A DNA stretch of 64,000 nucleotides from SURF-43 sp964628985 (GCA_964628985.1 CAZVNJ010000004.1:38092-102091), one strand, 5' to 3'. Shown: positions 15,631 to 24,489, numbered from the stretch's first letter. Translations and numbers: made by a program. The notes: generated by a model from the sequence alone, not told the origin.

Positions 15631-17598
15631 ATGGCGCCGGGCGTCGAGGCCGGCGCCAATGCGCGATCCATGATGACACCCGGGTCTCCGGCGCGGGCGG
15701 CTGGACACATTTCGATCTCATCGAGAGGTCATAGCGAAGTGGGTCGGGGCGCCTCTATCCATCTCCGGCTGATCGGGCAGGCGCTGCAATACCGCTGCGC
15801 ATTGGCCCTTTCGATCTTCGTGCTCTTCGGCGCGTCCCTGCTCACCGTCGCGACGCCTGCGCTCGTCGGATACGCGGTAGACACCGGGCTTGCCATCACC
15901 TCGGTGACGACGGACGGGGTATCGGCGCAGGTGGCCGAGGGGGACATCGGGACGCTCGTGTGGGCGTCGGTCCTCGTCATGGTCGCCGCGGGATTCCGCG
16001 GCGCCTTCGTCTACGGGCAGACGTACCTCTCCGAGGCCGTCTCCCAGCGCATCGCGTACGACTTCCGCAACGCGCTCTACGACCGCCTGCAGCGCCTCTC
16101 GTATGCCTACCACGACAAGGCTGAGGTCGGAGAGATCATGTCCCGAGCGACGGCCGACGTGGAGGGTGTGCGGCTCTTCGTCAGCCTGGGCGTGATCCGA
16201 GCGATCTATGTATTCGTGCTGATCGCCGTCTCGTACGGGCTCATGCTCGCCACGAACCTGAAGGTCGGCCTCATCGCCCTCGCGTTCGTCCCGGCGATCG
16301 GCCTCCAGGCCTCGATCACCGCCATCAAGTTGCGCCCGATCTGGTTGCGCGTGCAGGAAGTGCAGGGCGAACTCGCCACGGTCCTGCAGGAGAACCTCAC
16401 CGGCCAGCGCGTGGTCAAGGCGTTCTCCCGCGCCCAATACGAGCAGGAGAAGTTCGACCGCAAGGTCGAGGAGCTGTTTGTCCACTCGTACGGGACGGCC
16501 AAGTTCCAGGCATTCAATGAGCCGTTCATGGTCGCGCTCTGGCTGCTTTCCACGGCGGTGGTGTTCTGGGTGGGGACCAACGAGATCCAGGCGGGGCGCA
16601 TGACCGTCGGCGACCTTGTCGCATTCCAGATCTACCTCTCTTTGCTGCAGGTCCCCGTACGCGCTATCGGCTTCATTGTGAACACGACGGCGCGCGCGCA
16701 TTCCTCTGGCGCACGGCTCTTCGAGATCCTCGACGCCGTCTCGCCGGTGCAGGATGCCGAGGACGCTCAACCGCTGCGGCCTGGTCCGGGTGAGGTGGTC
16801 TTTGAAAACGTGTCGTTCGGGTACGACCCAGCCCGCCCCGTCCTGCGCGGCATCAACATCGTTGCCCGCCCCGGGGAAACCATCGCGCTGCTCGGCCCCA
16901 CGGGTTCCGGGAAGTCAACCATCGTCAACCTGCTGCCGCGGTTTTACGACGTGACCGAGGGACGCATCCTGATCGACGGCCAGGACGTGCGCGAGGTGAC
17001 TGCCGAGTCGTTGCGCGCGGACATCGGCATCGTCCAGCAGGACGTCTTCCTGTTCGCTGCGACGATTCGCGAGAACATCGCCTATGGGCGCAGCGGCGCG
17101 ACCAATGAGGATGTCGAGGCCGCCGCGAAGGCCGCCCGCCTGCATGAGTTCATCACCTCGCAGCCGGACGGCTATGAGACGTGGGTGGGTGAGCGGGGGG
17201 CGACGCTCTCCGGTGGCCAGCGCCAGCGGACGGCGATTGCGCGGACGCTGCTGATGGACCCACGCATCCTCGTCTTCGACGACTCAACAGCGGCGGTGGA
17301 CATGCGCACCGAGCACCAGATCCAGGAGGCCCTGCGCGAGTTGATGCGAGGACGCACCACCTTCGTGATCGCCCAGCGCCTCCGGACAGTGAAGGAGGCG
17401 GACCAGATCCTCGTGATGCGCAACGGCGAGATCGTTGAGCGTGGCCGTCATGACGAGTTGCTCGCCCTCGACGGCTTCTACCGACAGATCTACGACCTGG
17501 AACTCCGCGACCAGGAGGAGGCCGCAGCCGCGGAAGCAGAGGCACAGGACGCGCGTGCGTCGCTCTCCGAGGCGAGCGCGCCGACGGGAGACCACTAG
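15631..17598 (+). CDS. ABC exporter half-transporter, degenerate ATP site
   Basis: A 655-residue membrane-plus-ATPase half exporter: six helices (about residues 50-350), then the nucleotide-binding domain with Walker A GPTGSGKST, signature LSGGQRQR and Walker B ILVFDDSTAAVD. Here the catalytic Glu after Walker B is Asp, and the H-loop His is Gln (FVIAQRL). Both changes mark the non-hydrolysing member of heterodimeric exporters such as TM287/288. The partner is the next gene, sharing one base (TAGTG). Two or three in-frame Met codons lie near the N-terminus, so the start could be up to ~14 residues later. Substrate unknown; lipid or drug export is usual. Confidence 0.93.
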   Translation: MAPGVEAGANARSMMTPGSPARAAGHISISSRGHSEVGRGASIHLRLIGQALQYRCALALSIFVLFGASLLTVATPALVGYAVDTGLAITSVTTDGVSAQVAEGDIGTLVWASVLVMVAAGFRGAFVYGQTYLSEAVSQRIAYDFRNALYDRLQRLSYAYHDKAEVGEIMSRATADVEGVRLFVSLGVIRAIYVFVLIAVSYGLMLATNLKVGLIALAFVPAIGLQASITAIKLRPIWLRVQEVQGELATVLQENLTGQRVVKAFSRAQYEQEKFDRKVEELFVHSYGTAKFQAFNEPFMVALWLLSTAVVFWVGTNEIQAGRMTVGDLVAFQIYLSLLQVPVRAIGFIVNTTARAHSSGARLFEILDAVSPVQDAEDAQPLRPGPGEVVFENVSFGYDPARPVLRGINIVARPGETIALLGPTGSGKSTIVNLLPRFYDVTEGRILIDGQDVREVTAESLRADIGIVQQDVFLFAATIRENIAYGRSGATNEDVEAAAKAARLHEFITSQPDGYETWVGERGATLSGGQRQRTAIARTLLMDPRILVFDDSTAAVDMRTEHQIQEALRELMRGRTTFVIAQRLRTVKEADQILVMRNGEIVERGRHDELLALDGFYRQIYDLELRDQEEAAAAEAEAQDARASLSEASAPTGDH

Positions 17599-19505
17599 TG
17601 GCCTACTGGGCAGGCGGTGGCGCGGCCGGCTGGTCCGGCGATGGCCTCCCCGGTGGACGCCCGAGGAGTCGCAGCGGCCGGATCGACGGTTGGGACTACG
17701 AGGAACTGGGGAAGATCTACGACTTCCCGCTGCTGGCGCGCCTCGGACCGTTCTTCTCGCCGTACAAGGTGCGCGCGGTGATCGCCGTCATAATGATGAT
17801 AATCGCCTCGGTGACCTCGTACGTGCAGCCATTCCTCATGGGGAAGGGCGTGGAGCGGCTGGTGGCGAACCTCCAGGCGGGGACGCCGCAGTCGCTCGCG
17901 GCTGCGTCCGAAGACGTGCGGAACTTCGGAGTGCTACTGGTGAGTATCTCCGTGATCTCGTTCGTCGCGACGTACACGCAGCGGCGGATGACCGGGTACA
18001 TGGGCCACGGCCTGCTGAAGAACCTTCGCTCGAAGATGTTCGCCCACCTCAACCGGCTCTCGCTCTCCTTCTACGACCACCAGGAAGTCGGGCGGGTGAT
18101 GTCACGCGTGACATCGGACGTCGTCACGCTTCAGGAACTGATGACCACGGGCTTCCTGAACGTGCTGGCGGACCTGGTGGGGCTCGCTCTGGTCGTCGTC
18201 TTCCTCCTGGCCCTCGATGTCCAGCTGGGGCTCATCTCGCTCTCGGTCATTCCGGTGCTGATGGTGTTCCTTGCGTTCTGGCAGGGGTTCGCGGCCCGGG
18301 CGTTCATCCGCACGCGCATCGCGATCGCGATCGTCAACTCCAACCTGAATGAGAACGTCTCCGGCGTCCGGGTCGTGCAGTCACTGCGGCGCGAGCGGGA
18401 GAACCTGGCGCATTTCGCGCGGCTGAACCACGAGAACCTTGAGGCGAACCTCGACGCCGCGCGCCAGCAGGCCATCGTCATGCCAGTCGTCGAGGTGCTC
18501 TCGAGCCTGGCGACGGTACTGGTGCTCATCGTCATTGGCCTGCGCACGTTCAACGGTGACCTGGAACCGGCGACTGCACTCGGCTTCTCGACGGCGTTCT
18601 TGCTCTACATCCAGCGCGTCTTCAACCCGGTGCGCGACATCGTGCTCCAGTACACCCAGTTGCAGCGTGCGATGGCAGGGGCGCGTCGTATTTTCGAGGT
18701 ATTGGACACGAAGCCAGAGATCGAGGATGTCCCCGGCGCGGTCGTCCTGCCGGACGTGCAGGGCCGAGTCGACTTCAACCACGTCCAGTTCGAGTACATC
18801 CCGGGTGTACCCGTCCTGCGTGACTTCGACCTCCATGTGGAGCCGGGCGAGACGATCGCCCTCGTGGGCCACACGGGCGCGGGGAAGACCTCGGTCACCG
18901 CCCTTGTGAACCGCTCCTATGAGATCACCGGGGGCCAAATCATGATCGATGGGATCGACCTGCGCACGATCGACCGGGCCTCGCTGACGTCAAGGATGAG
19001 CGTGGTTCTCCAGGAGCCATATCTCTTCTCGGGAACCGTCCGCGAGAACATCCGCTACGGCAAACTGGACGCGACTGACGAGGAACTGCGGGCCGCAGCA
19101 AGCGCCGTCGGCGCGGACGAGTTCATCGAGGCGCTCCCGGACGGCTACGACACTGTGCTGCAGGAGCGTGGCAAGAACCTGTCGATCGGTCAGCGCCAGT
19201 TGATCTCCTTCGCACGGGCGATCGTCGCGGACCCCCGGATCCTCATCCTGGACGAGGCGACGGCGAACGTGGACACGCATACGGAGAAACTGATCCAGCA
19301 GGCGCTGGCCACGATGTTGAAGGGGCGCACCTCCTTTGTGATCGCCCACCGCCTCAGCACGATCCGCTCCGCCGACCGGATCGTCGTGATGCAAAACGGA
19401 CGGATGGTGGAGATCGGGTCACACGACGCGCTGATGGCCCAGGACGGCATCTACGCGGACCTCTACCGTATGACCTTCGCAGGGATCTCCGCAGACGAGG
19501 GCTAG
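17598..19505 (+). CDS. ABC exporter half-transporter, catalytic partner
   Basis: A 635-residue half exporter starting at GTG 17598, overlapping the previous stop by one base. A Gly-rich leader precedes six membrane helices, then the ATPase domain: Walker A GHTGAGKTS, signature LSIGQRQL, Walker B ILILDEATANVD with catalytic Glu, and H-loop FVIAHRL. The signature has Ile where the first Gly is expected; in a heterodimer this signature faces the Walker motifs of the partner, so one composite site is degenerate on both sides and the other is intact. This complementary pattern is direct evidence that the two genes make one transporter. Confidence 0.94.
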   Translation: MAYWAGGGAAGWSGDGLPGGRPRSRSGRIDGWDYEELGKIYDFPLLARLGPFFSPYKVRAVIAVIMMIIASVTSYVQPFLMGKGVERLVANLQAGTPQSLAAASEDVRNFGVLLVSISVISFVATYTQRRMTGYMGHGLLKNLRSKMFAHLNRLSLSFYDHQEVGRVMSRVTSDVVTLQELMTTGFLNVLADLVGLALVVVFLLALDVQLGLISLSVIPVLMVFLAFWQGFAARAFIRTRIAIAIVNSNLNENVSGVRVVQSLRRERENLAHFARLNHENLEANLDAARQQAIVMPVVEVLSSLATVLVLIVIGLRTFNGDLEPATALGFSTAFLLYIQRVFNPVRDIVLQYTQLQRAMAGARRIFEVLDTKPEIEDVPGAVVLPDVQGRVDFNHVQFEYIPGVPVLRDFDLHVEPGETIALVGHTGAGKTSVTALVNRSYEITGGQIMIDGIDLRTIDRASLTSRMSVVLQEPYLFSGTVRENIRYGKLDATDEELRAAASAVGADEFIEALPDGYDTVLQERGKNLSIGQRQLISFARAIVADPRILILDEATANVDTHTEKLIQQALATMLKGRTSFVIAHRLSTIRSADRIVVMQNGRMVEIGSHDALMAQDGIYADLYRMTFAGISADEG

Positions 19506-19542
19506 CGTCCGAGGACGGCGAGACATCTTCAGCGGTACAAAA

Positions 19543-19568
19543 GAAGCGCGCCCCTGCGGGCGCGCTTC
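19543..19568. terminator. Bidirectional terminator between ABC exporter and SDR
   Basis: An 11-base perfect stem, GAAGCGCGCCC (19543-19553) with GGGCGCGCTTC (19558-19568), around CTGC. An A-run (ACAAAA) lies before it and ATCGTCTT after it. It sits between convergent genes and can serve both. Confidence 0.88.
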
Positions 19569-19596
19569 ATCGTCTTGGGTGCCTCGATATCGAGGT

Positions 19597-20385
19597 CTAG
19601 AGGCCCTTCTCCTTCACGACTTCACTGTCGTAGAGGATGGCGCCATTGAGGACAGTCGCGGGCTGCTCACAGATCCAGACTGCCGCCTTGCCCATGTCGT
19701 CCGCGGTGTCGAAGTCGAGGTTCGGGTTCTCGCGGTCGTTGGAGGCCATTAGGTTGCCCGGCGTCTTGATCCGGCCGCTGGGGGAGAGGACGTTGACCGA
19801 GATCCCCTCGGCCTGATGTCGCCAGCCCTCGGCCTGCGAGAAGTGCTCGATAAGCGACTTCTGCGCGCCATAGAAGATGTCGCCCCCGCGCACCTTCGAA
19901 GGGTCGTACGGGCCCGGTCCCGGGAAACGGGCCGCGCCAGAGGAGATGTTGATGATGTGGCCGCCCCCGGCCGCCCGGAGGTGCGGGTAGGCCTCGCGCA
20001 TCATCAGGATGACGCCCATGACGTTCACGGAAAACGAGAGGTCGATGTGGCGTGCCTGCACGGTCTCCAGCGTGCCCGGGACGAAGATCGCCGCGTTGTT
20101 CACGACGATGTCGAGTTTCCCGTAGTGGCCGACGGTCGTCTTGACGGCATTTGCGATGCTCTCGGCGTCGCGCAGGTTCATCACGACGGGGATGGCGTCT
20201 CCGCCCTTCGCCTTGATCTCCTCCACAACCGAGTGAATGGTGCCGGGCAGGCGCGGGTCCTGCTGCACTTCGGTCCGCGCGGCCACCGCGACCTTCGCGC
20301 CTGCGGCCGCGAGGTACTTCGCAATGTCCGCGCCAATGCCGCGACTTGCGCCCGCGACGAGGGCGACCCGTCCGTTGAGTGCCAT
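19597..20385 (-). CDS. SDR-family oxidoreductase
   Basis: A 262-residue classical short-chain dehydrogenase. ATG 20385 follows GGAGGGGA by about 7 bases and is preferred to the ATG 15 bases upstream. Motifs: GASRGIG (cofactor loop), NNAA (structural), Ser in INISSGAA, and YGAQK (catalytic Tyr and Lys). Between the Ser and the Tyr is a longer-than-usual insert, FPGPGPYDPSKVRGGDIF, so two candidate Tyr residues (in PYDPSK and in FYGAQK) are present; the spacing fits the family best at YDPSK or YGAQK and cannot be settled by eye. Substrate unknown. It converges on the ABC exporter and shares the terminator at 19543. Confidence 0.88.
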   Translation of the reverse strand: MALNGRVALVAGASRGIGADIAKYLAAAGAKVAVAARTEVQQDPRLPGTIHSVVEEIKAKGGDAIPVVMNLRDAESIANAVKTTVGHYGKLDIVVNNAAIFVPGTLETVQARHIDLSFSVNVMGVILMMREAYPHLRAAGGGHIINISSGAARFPGPGPYDPSKVRGGDIFYGAQKSLIEHFSQAEGWRHQAEGISVNVLSPSGRIKTPGNLMASNDRENPNLDFDTADDMGKAAVWICEQPATVLNGAILYDSEVVKEKGL

Positions 20386-20627
20386 ATCCGTCCCCTCCAC
20401 ATGGCGACGCGATCCGCGCCGCCTCTCCTACCTCCAGGGCGCGCTCGGCGCTCCCGGGGTGTGCACGATAGCGCCTCTCCGGGCGCACGGCGGGGGCGAC
20501 TCCCGAACCTCCGCGCCCGAATTCAGGGCAAACGGGTTGGCGGGTAGCGCCCCTTGGTCGGGCTCCGGGGTCAGGCTCCCAAGGGGAGGGGCGCGGTACG
20601 ATGGATCCCAGTTTGAGGAGCCATCCG

Positions 20628-21134
20628 ATGTCTGACGCCCAGAACAATCGCCTCACCCGCAACAAGCGCGAGGGCATGGTGGCCGGTGTCTGCGCGGGGA
20701 TCGCCAGTCGCTATGGCTACGATGTGGGCCTTGTCCGGCTGATCGCGGTCCTCCTGACCGTCCTGACGAGCGGCATGGGGCTGCTGATCTACGTGGTGGC
20801 CTGGGTCCTGATCCCGGCCGCGGACGCCCCGCCGCCGGCCTCGATGGGCGAGCGCCGCCGTGAATTCTCCAGCGAGGTGACCGCCGCCGCCGAGCGCGCC
20901 GCGGAGGCCGCGAAGATCGCCGCAGCGCACGCGCGCCAGGCCGCCGACGAGATCGCCGCCGTCGCCCGGGCCGCCCGTACGGAGACACCCAGCCCGTCGG
21001 CCGCCTCCTCGACTGCACCCCCGGTGGAGACGCCGGCGAGCACGACACCGCCGACGGCCGCGGCTGACCCGTCGATCACCGTCACGGACCCCGAGGCGGT
21101 CGACCCACCTGCGGGGGGCCCGCAGCAGCCGTAG
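20628..21134 (+). CDS. PspC-domain membrane protein
   Basis: A 168-residue protein. ATG 20628 follows GAGGAG; an ATG 27 bases upstream has no such site. The N-terminal ~60 residues are a PspC domain: NRLTRNKREGMVAGVCAGIA, then a membrane helix ending in YVVAWVLIPA. After it comes an Ala-rich, probably helical segment (residues ~80-115, with regular Glu/Arg/Lys) and a Pro/Thr/Ala tail. PspC proteins take part in envelope-stress responses in several phyla; no other psp gene is nearby. It is divergent from the SDR gene. Confidence 0.85.
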   Translation: MSDAQNNRLTRNKREGMVAGVCAGIASRYGYDVGLVRLIAVLLTVLTSGMGLLIYVVAWVLIPAADAPPPASMGERRREFSSEVTAAAERAAEAAKIAAAHARQAADEIAAVARAARTETPSPSAASSTAPPVETPASTTPPTAAADPSITVTDPEAVDPPAGGPQQP

Positions 21135-21160
21135 CGTCCCCAGCGCAAGGTCGCGTAGTA

Positions 21161-21186
21161 GGCTGCCTCCGCAGTAGGAGGCAGCC
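21161..21186 (+). promoter_or_regulatory. Hairpin hiding the ribosome site of the thioesterase gene
   Basis: GGCTGCCTCC (21161-21170) pairs perfectly with GGAGGCAGCC (21177-21186) over a 6-base loop. The right arm contains the GGAGG ribosome site of the gene that starts at 21190, only 3 bases downstream. The element could be the terminator of pspC, a translational switch, or both. There is no T-run, which favours a role in translation. Confidence 0.6.
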
Positions 21187-21189
21187 GCC

Positions 21190-21627
21190 ATGACCTCGAC
21201 ACCCCCCACTCCCGAGGCGTTGCGTGCCCGCGTAGAGGCGCGCCCCGTCCCCTTCTGGGACACCCTCGGCATCGAGGTGGTGCGAGTGGACGAGCCGGGT
21301 CACGCACTGTTGCGCCTCGTGATGCGCCCACCCCTCGGCACGCGACGTGCGGAGGTAATGCATGGCGGCGCGATAGCGACGCTGATCGATGCCGCCGCGG
21401 GTGCGGCGATCATCGCCTCGGTTGGTGATGACTCCGACTACGTGGGGCAGGCATCGCTGGACGTCAATATCTCGTACCTGAACGCGATCACTACCGAGGC
21501 ACTCGCGGAGGCGCGCATTCTGCGCAGCAGCCGAACGATTGGCTTCACGCAGGTCGAAGTGCGCGACGAGAAGGGGACGCTCGCCGCGATCGGGCGTGTG
21601 ACCTACTCGATCATCCGGAAGGCGTAG
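21190..21627 (+). CDS. Hotdog-fold thioesterase, PaaI type
   Basis: A 145-residue acyl-CoA thioesterase-like protein. The active-site helix motif is VMHGGAIATLIDAAAGAA, the PaaI/YigI pattern H-G-G-x-x-x-x-x-x-D, followed by the strands VGQASLDVNISYLN and GRVTYSIIRK. Length is normal for the family. It probably cleaves aryl- or medium-chain acyl-CoA, but substrate cannot be told. The start lies 3 bases after a perfect hairpin that contains its ribosome site. Confidence 0.88.
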   Translation: MTSTPPTPEALRARVEARPVPFWDTLGIEVVRVDEPGHALLRLVMRPPLGTRRAEVMHGGAIATLIDAAAGAAIIASVGDDSDYVGQASLDVNISYLNAITTEALAEARILRSSRTIGFTQVEVRDEKGTLAAIGRVTYSIIRKA

Positions 21628-21680
21628 TGCGCGAGGGTAGGCCGGCCCTGTCCGATCCGCTGGGATGGAGATACGGCAGC

Positions 21681-22220
21681 ATGGCCACGATCGTCTTTGG
21701 GATGAACGTCTCACTGGACGGCTACGTCGATCACGACCACGAGGCGCTCGTGCCTGATCCCGTGCTCTTCCGACACTGGATCGAGCAGACGCGAAGCCAG
21801 ACTGGCAGCGTCTACGGTCGCCGGCTGTACGAAATCATGCGGTACTGGGACGAGGACCGGCCTGAGTGGAGCCCGGACGAGCGTGAGTTTGCGGCGGCAT
21901 GGCGAGCACAACCGAAGTGGGTCGCGTCGCACACCCTGAAGTCAGTCGGCCCAAACGCGACGCTCGTACCCGATGACATCGAGTCGGTGGTCCGCCGGCT
22001 GAAGGACGAACTCGCAGGCGAGATCGATGTGGGCGGCACGCGTCTGGCGCACAGTCTCGGCCAGGCTGGCCTGATCGACGAGTACCGGCTCTACCTTCAC
22101 CCGGTGGTGTTCGGCGGCGGCACGCCCTTCTTCGCCGGCACCCTGCCGATGCTCCGCCCGGTGTCCCACGAACTGATCACCGAACGCATCCTCAGGCTGA
22201 CCTACGTCCCCGCGGAGTGA
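21681..22220 (+). CDS. Dihydrofolate reductase-family protein (RibD C-terminal-like)
   Basis: A 179-residue protein starting at ATG 21681 (MATIVFGMNVSLDGYVDHDH), with GGAGA upstream; a GTG 54 bases earlier overlaps the thioesterase stop but gives an unlike leader. The N-terminal strand with SLDGY, the middle segment GSVYGRRLYEIM and the late GGTRLAHSLGQAGLIDEYRL and VVFGGGTPFF are diagnostic of the DHFR/RibD reductase superfamily of small stand-alone proteins. These are NADPH-binding but mostly of unknown substrate. It probably shares a transcript with the thioesterase. Confidence 0.88.
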   Translation: MATIVFGMNVSLDGYVDHDHEALVPDPVLFRHWIEQTRSQTGSVYGRRLYEIMRYWDEDRPEWSPDEREFAAAWRAQPKWVASHTLKSVGPNATLVPDDIESVVRRLKDELAGEIDVGGTRLAHSLGQAGLIDEYRLYLHPVVFGGGTPFFAGTLPMLRPVSHELITERILRLTYVPAE

Positions 22221-22308
22221 ACCGCCCCGCGCTGAGCGGGACAACGGCGCGCGGCGTTGGTCGGGCACCGGGCTGACACCCGCCGATTCACCTCTGGGTC
22301 GACCTCTG

Positions 22309-22698
22309 CTAACTGGCGCTCCCGATCACCGCCTCGACCTCGATCTCGATGCGGTGCGCGGGGTCGAGCAGGCGCACCTCAAGCATCGACATCGCGGGCT
22401 TCGCGCGGCTGAAGCGCTCGTGCAGGAGCGCACCGACGACCTGCCACTCGCTGATGTCCGTGACGAAGATGCGCACGCGCACCGCCTCGTCGCAGGTGGC
22501 ACCGGCCTCGCGCAGCGCGGCCTCGATGGTGTCGAGCGCCAGGCGGGCCTGCGCCTCCGTGCCCTCGGGGATGGTGCCGTCCGGGTGCGTGCCCGTCGTC
22601 CCGCTCACCCAGACGCGGTCGCCGACTCGGACGGCGCGCGAGTAGCCGATGCGGTCTTCCCATGGCCCACCCGATGAGATCCGCTGACGCTCCGGCAT
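22309..22698 (-). CDS. RidA-family protein
   Basis: A 129-residue Rid-family protein (reactive imine deaminase fold). Visible: GYSRAVRVGDRVWVSGTTG, AQARLALDTIEAALREAGA and the late conserved Arg region DEAVRVRIFVTDI. The C-terminal PAMSMLEVRLLDPAHRIEIE replaces the canonical RidA R-x-x-V-x-V-x-x-LP end, so it may belong to an Rid1-7 subgroup rather than the archetypal RidA. It starts 3 bases after the ruvB stop and should be expressed with it. Confidence 0.85.
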   Translation of the reverse strand: MPERQRISSGGPWEDRIGYSRAVRVGDRVWVSGTTGTHPDGTIPEGTEAQARLALDTIEAALREAGATCDEAVRVRIFVTDISEWQVVGALLHERFSRAKPAMSMLEVRLLDPAHRIEIEVEAVIGSAS

Positions 22699-22701
22699 GT
22701 G

Positions 22702-23817
22702 CTACTCCTCGATTGCTTCGTCGGCGAAGAAGGAGGCCTGCGCGCTCCGGGTGGTCGCCGTGTGCGCGTCGATGCCGAGGTGCTCGTAGCCGAGGCGCGT
22801 CAGGATGCGTCCGCGCGGCGTGCGCTGGATGAAGCCGATCTTCAGGAGGTACGGCTCGTACACGTCCATGATCGTGTCGCCCTCCTCCGAGATCGCGGCG
22901 GCGAGGGTTTCGAGGCCGGCGGGGCCGCCTCCGAAGCGCTCGGCGAGCGCCGTCATCAGATCACGGTCCATCTGGTCCAGGCCGAGGTCGTCGATCTGCA
23001 TGCGTCCGAGCGCGGCGGCGGCAACCTCGCCGGTGATCACGCCGTCGGCGCGCACCTCAGCGTAGTCGCGCACGCGCCGCAGCAGGCGGTTGGCGACGCG
23101 CGCGGTGCCGCGTGAACGGCGGGCGATCCCCGCAACGCCATCGGGCGTGATGCGGCAGGCGAGGACGTCCGCGGAGCGATTGATGATCTGCGTCAGCGCC
23201 GCTTCGTCGTAGAAGTCCATGCGGTACGCCGACCCGAAGCGGTCGCGCAGTGGCTGCGAAACCAGCGCGAAGCGCGTCGTCGCACCGACGAGCGTGAAGC
23301 GGTTGAGTTTCAGGCGCACGTCGCGCGCCTTCGGCCCCTTGCCCAGGATGATGTCGACGGAGAAGTCCTCCATCGCTGGATAGAGCACCTCCTCCACGGG
23401 CAGCGAGAGGCGGTGGATCTCGTCGATGAAGAGCACGTCGCCCGGCTGGAGGCTGGTGAGCAGCGAGGCGAGGTCGCCGGCACGCTCGATGGCGGGGCCG
23501 CTGGTGATGCGGATGGAGACGCCCATCTCCGCCGCCACGATCATGGCGAGCGTGGTTTTGCCGAGGCCGGGGGGCCCGTGAAAGAGGAGATGGTCGAGCG
23601 ACTCGCCGCGCTGCTTGGCCGCCTCGATGCTGATGCGCAGGCTCTCCTTGATCCGCTCCTGCCCGAAGTACTGCTCCAGGCGGCGAGGCCGCAGGCTGGT
23701 CTCGATTGGTGCCTCGTCATCGGCGGCGACGGGCGAGAGCGGGCCGGGACGGGCGGCCTCGGGCGCGGGCGGCGTCGAGGGCTGCCGGGCAGGTCGAGGT
23801 GCGCGCGGCTCGGGCAT
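22702..23817 (-). CDS. ruvB: Holliday junction branch-migration ATPase RuvB
   Basis: A 371-residue AAA+ motor that drives branch migration with RuvA. Motifs: SLRPRRLEQYFGQERIKESL, Walker A GPPGLGKTT, Walker B LFIDEIH, sensor 1 GATTRFALVSQPLRDRFGS (with the Arg finger region) and C-terminal winged helix, ending IQRTPRGRILTRLGYEHLG. An N-terminal Pro/Ala extension of about 30 residues precedes the family core. ruvA and ruvC are not next to it. ATG 23817 lies 6 bases after a -10 element, so the message is probably leaderless, and a perfect SOS box lies in the promoter. Confidence 0.97.
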   Translation of the reverse strand: MPEPRAPRPARQPSTPPAPEAARPGPLSPVAADDEAPIETSLRPRRLEQYFGQERIKESLRISIEAAKQRGESLDHLLFHGPPGLGKTTLAMIVAAEMGVSIRITSGPAIERAGDLASLLTSLQPGDVLFIDEIHRLSLPVEEVLYPAMEDFSVDIILGKGPKARDVRLKLNRFTLVGATTRFALVSQPLRDRFGSAYRMDFYDEAALTQIINRSADVLACRITPDGVAGIARRSRGTARVANRLLRRVRDYAEVRADGVITGEVAAAALGRMQIDDLGLDQMDRDLMTALAERFGGGPAGLETLAAAISEEGDTIMDVYEPYLLKIGFIQRTPRGRILTRLGYEHLGIDAHTATTRSAQASFFADEAIEE

Positions 23818-23823
23818 GCGCGG

Positions 23824-23852
23824 AGTATAGCGGCGCTGCGAACGGACGTTCG
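23824..23852 (-). promoter_or_regulatory. ruvB promoter with LexA-type operator
   Basis: On the minus strand, TATACT (23829 to 23824) is a near-consensus -10 placed 6 bases before the ruvB ATG, predicting a leaderless transcript. CGAAC-GGAC-GTTCG (23839-23852 region) is a perfect, extended GAAC-N4-GTTC SOS box covering the -35 region. ruvB is a classic SOS gene, so this site supports the operator consensus used for the two phage modules. Confidence 0.82.
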
Positions 23853-23938
23853 AGTGCCTCGCGGTCGCCGCTGGATGCCATACTGCCGCTCAGGCCGGGC
23901 GGCTGGGTCTCAGGGAAGCACAGGGAAGGGCACTTCCG

Positions 23939-24259
23939 ATGTTCGGCACCGTCGCGAAATTGCAGTTGAAGCCCGGCGCGGAAACGCTCTTGCTGGCATG
24001 GTCTCCGGCGCTCGCCGGGAATATCCGTGGCCATGTGTCCAGCACGATCTACCGCTCGACCGAGGATCCCCTGGTCATGTGGCTCTCCGTCGTCTTCGAG
24101 GACGAGGAGTCCTATCGCGCGAACGCCGCGAGCCCGGAGCAGCATCGTCGCTGGCAGCAGATGCGCTCCGTCCTCGAGTGTGACCCGGAGTGGCACGACG
24201 GCGTCGTGATGATGCACGGCACGCCCGGCAAGCGGTACGACGCGCCGAAGGGGACATAG
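23939..24259 (+). CDS. Small ABM-type (dimeric alpha/beta barrel) protein
   Basis: A 106-residue protein that reads as one ferredoxin-like antibiotic-biosynthesis-monooxygenase-type domain: strand MFGTVAKLQLKPG, then LVMWLSVVFEDEESYRANA and SPEQHRRWQQM. These small proteins often work as dimers in haem or quinone chemistry, but function cannot be assigned here. GGAAGGGC precedes ATG 23939. It ends 17 bases before the convergent last gene of phage module 2, giving a sharp host/phage boundary. Confidence 0.75.
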   Translation: MFGTVAKLQLKPGAETLLLAWSPALAGNIRGHVSSTIYRSTEDPLVMWLSVVFEDEESYRANAASPEQHRRWQQMRSVLECDPEWHDGVVMMHGTPGKRYDAPKGT

Positions 24260-24276
24260 CGGCGCAGCAAGCCGAC

Positions 24277-24489
24277 TCACCACACACCCACGACCATCGC
24301 GTCTTCGTGGTTGAGGCCGTCGAAGAGCGCGACAGCGACACGGCGACCGGGGACGAGTTCCGCGCTGGCGATGCCGCGCGAGACGGGGACGGCGTCGAGG
24401 GCGGTCGAGGCCGACTCGGCGAGCAGGATGCTCGCCGTGTAGGAGCCGGACGAGAACGCAAGCAGGGTCGCGCGCTGCACGACGAACAT
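24277..24489 (-). CDS. Small beta-rich phage-module protein
   Basis: A 70-residue product (MFVVQRATLLAFSSGSYTAS...) starting at ATG 24489, which follows GGGGGGAC; an ATG 30 bases upstream is possible. The sequence alternates polar and hydrophobic residues, suggesting beta strands, and ends LFDGLNHEDAMVVGVW. It follows the tail hub gene after 44 bases in the same direction and is the last gene of module 2. I recall similar short proteins beside phage tail genes in Chloroflexota, but no function. A tail-tip or fibre part is an inference. Confidence 0.6.
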   Translation of the reverse strand: MFVVQRATLLAFSSGSYTASILLAESASTALDAVPVSRGIASAELVPGRRVAVALFDGLNHEDAMVVGVW

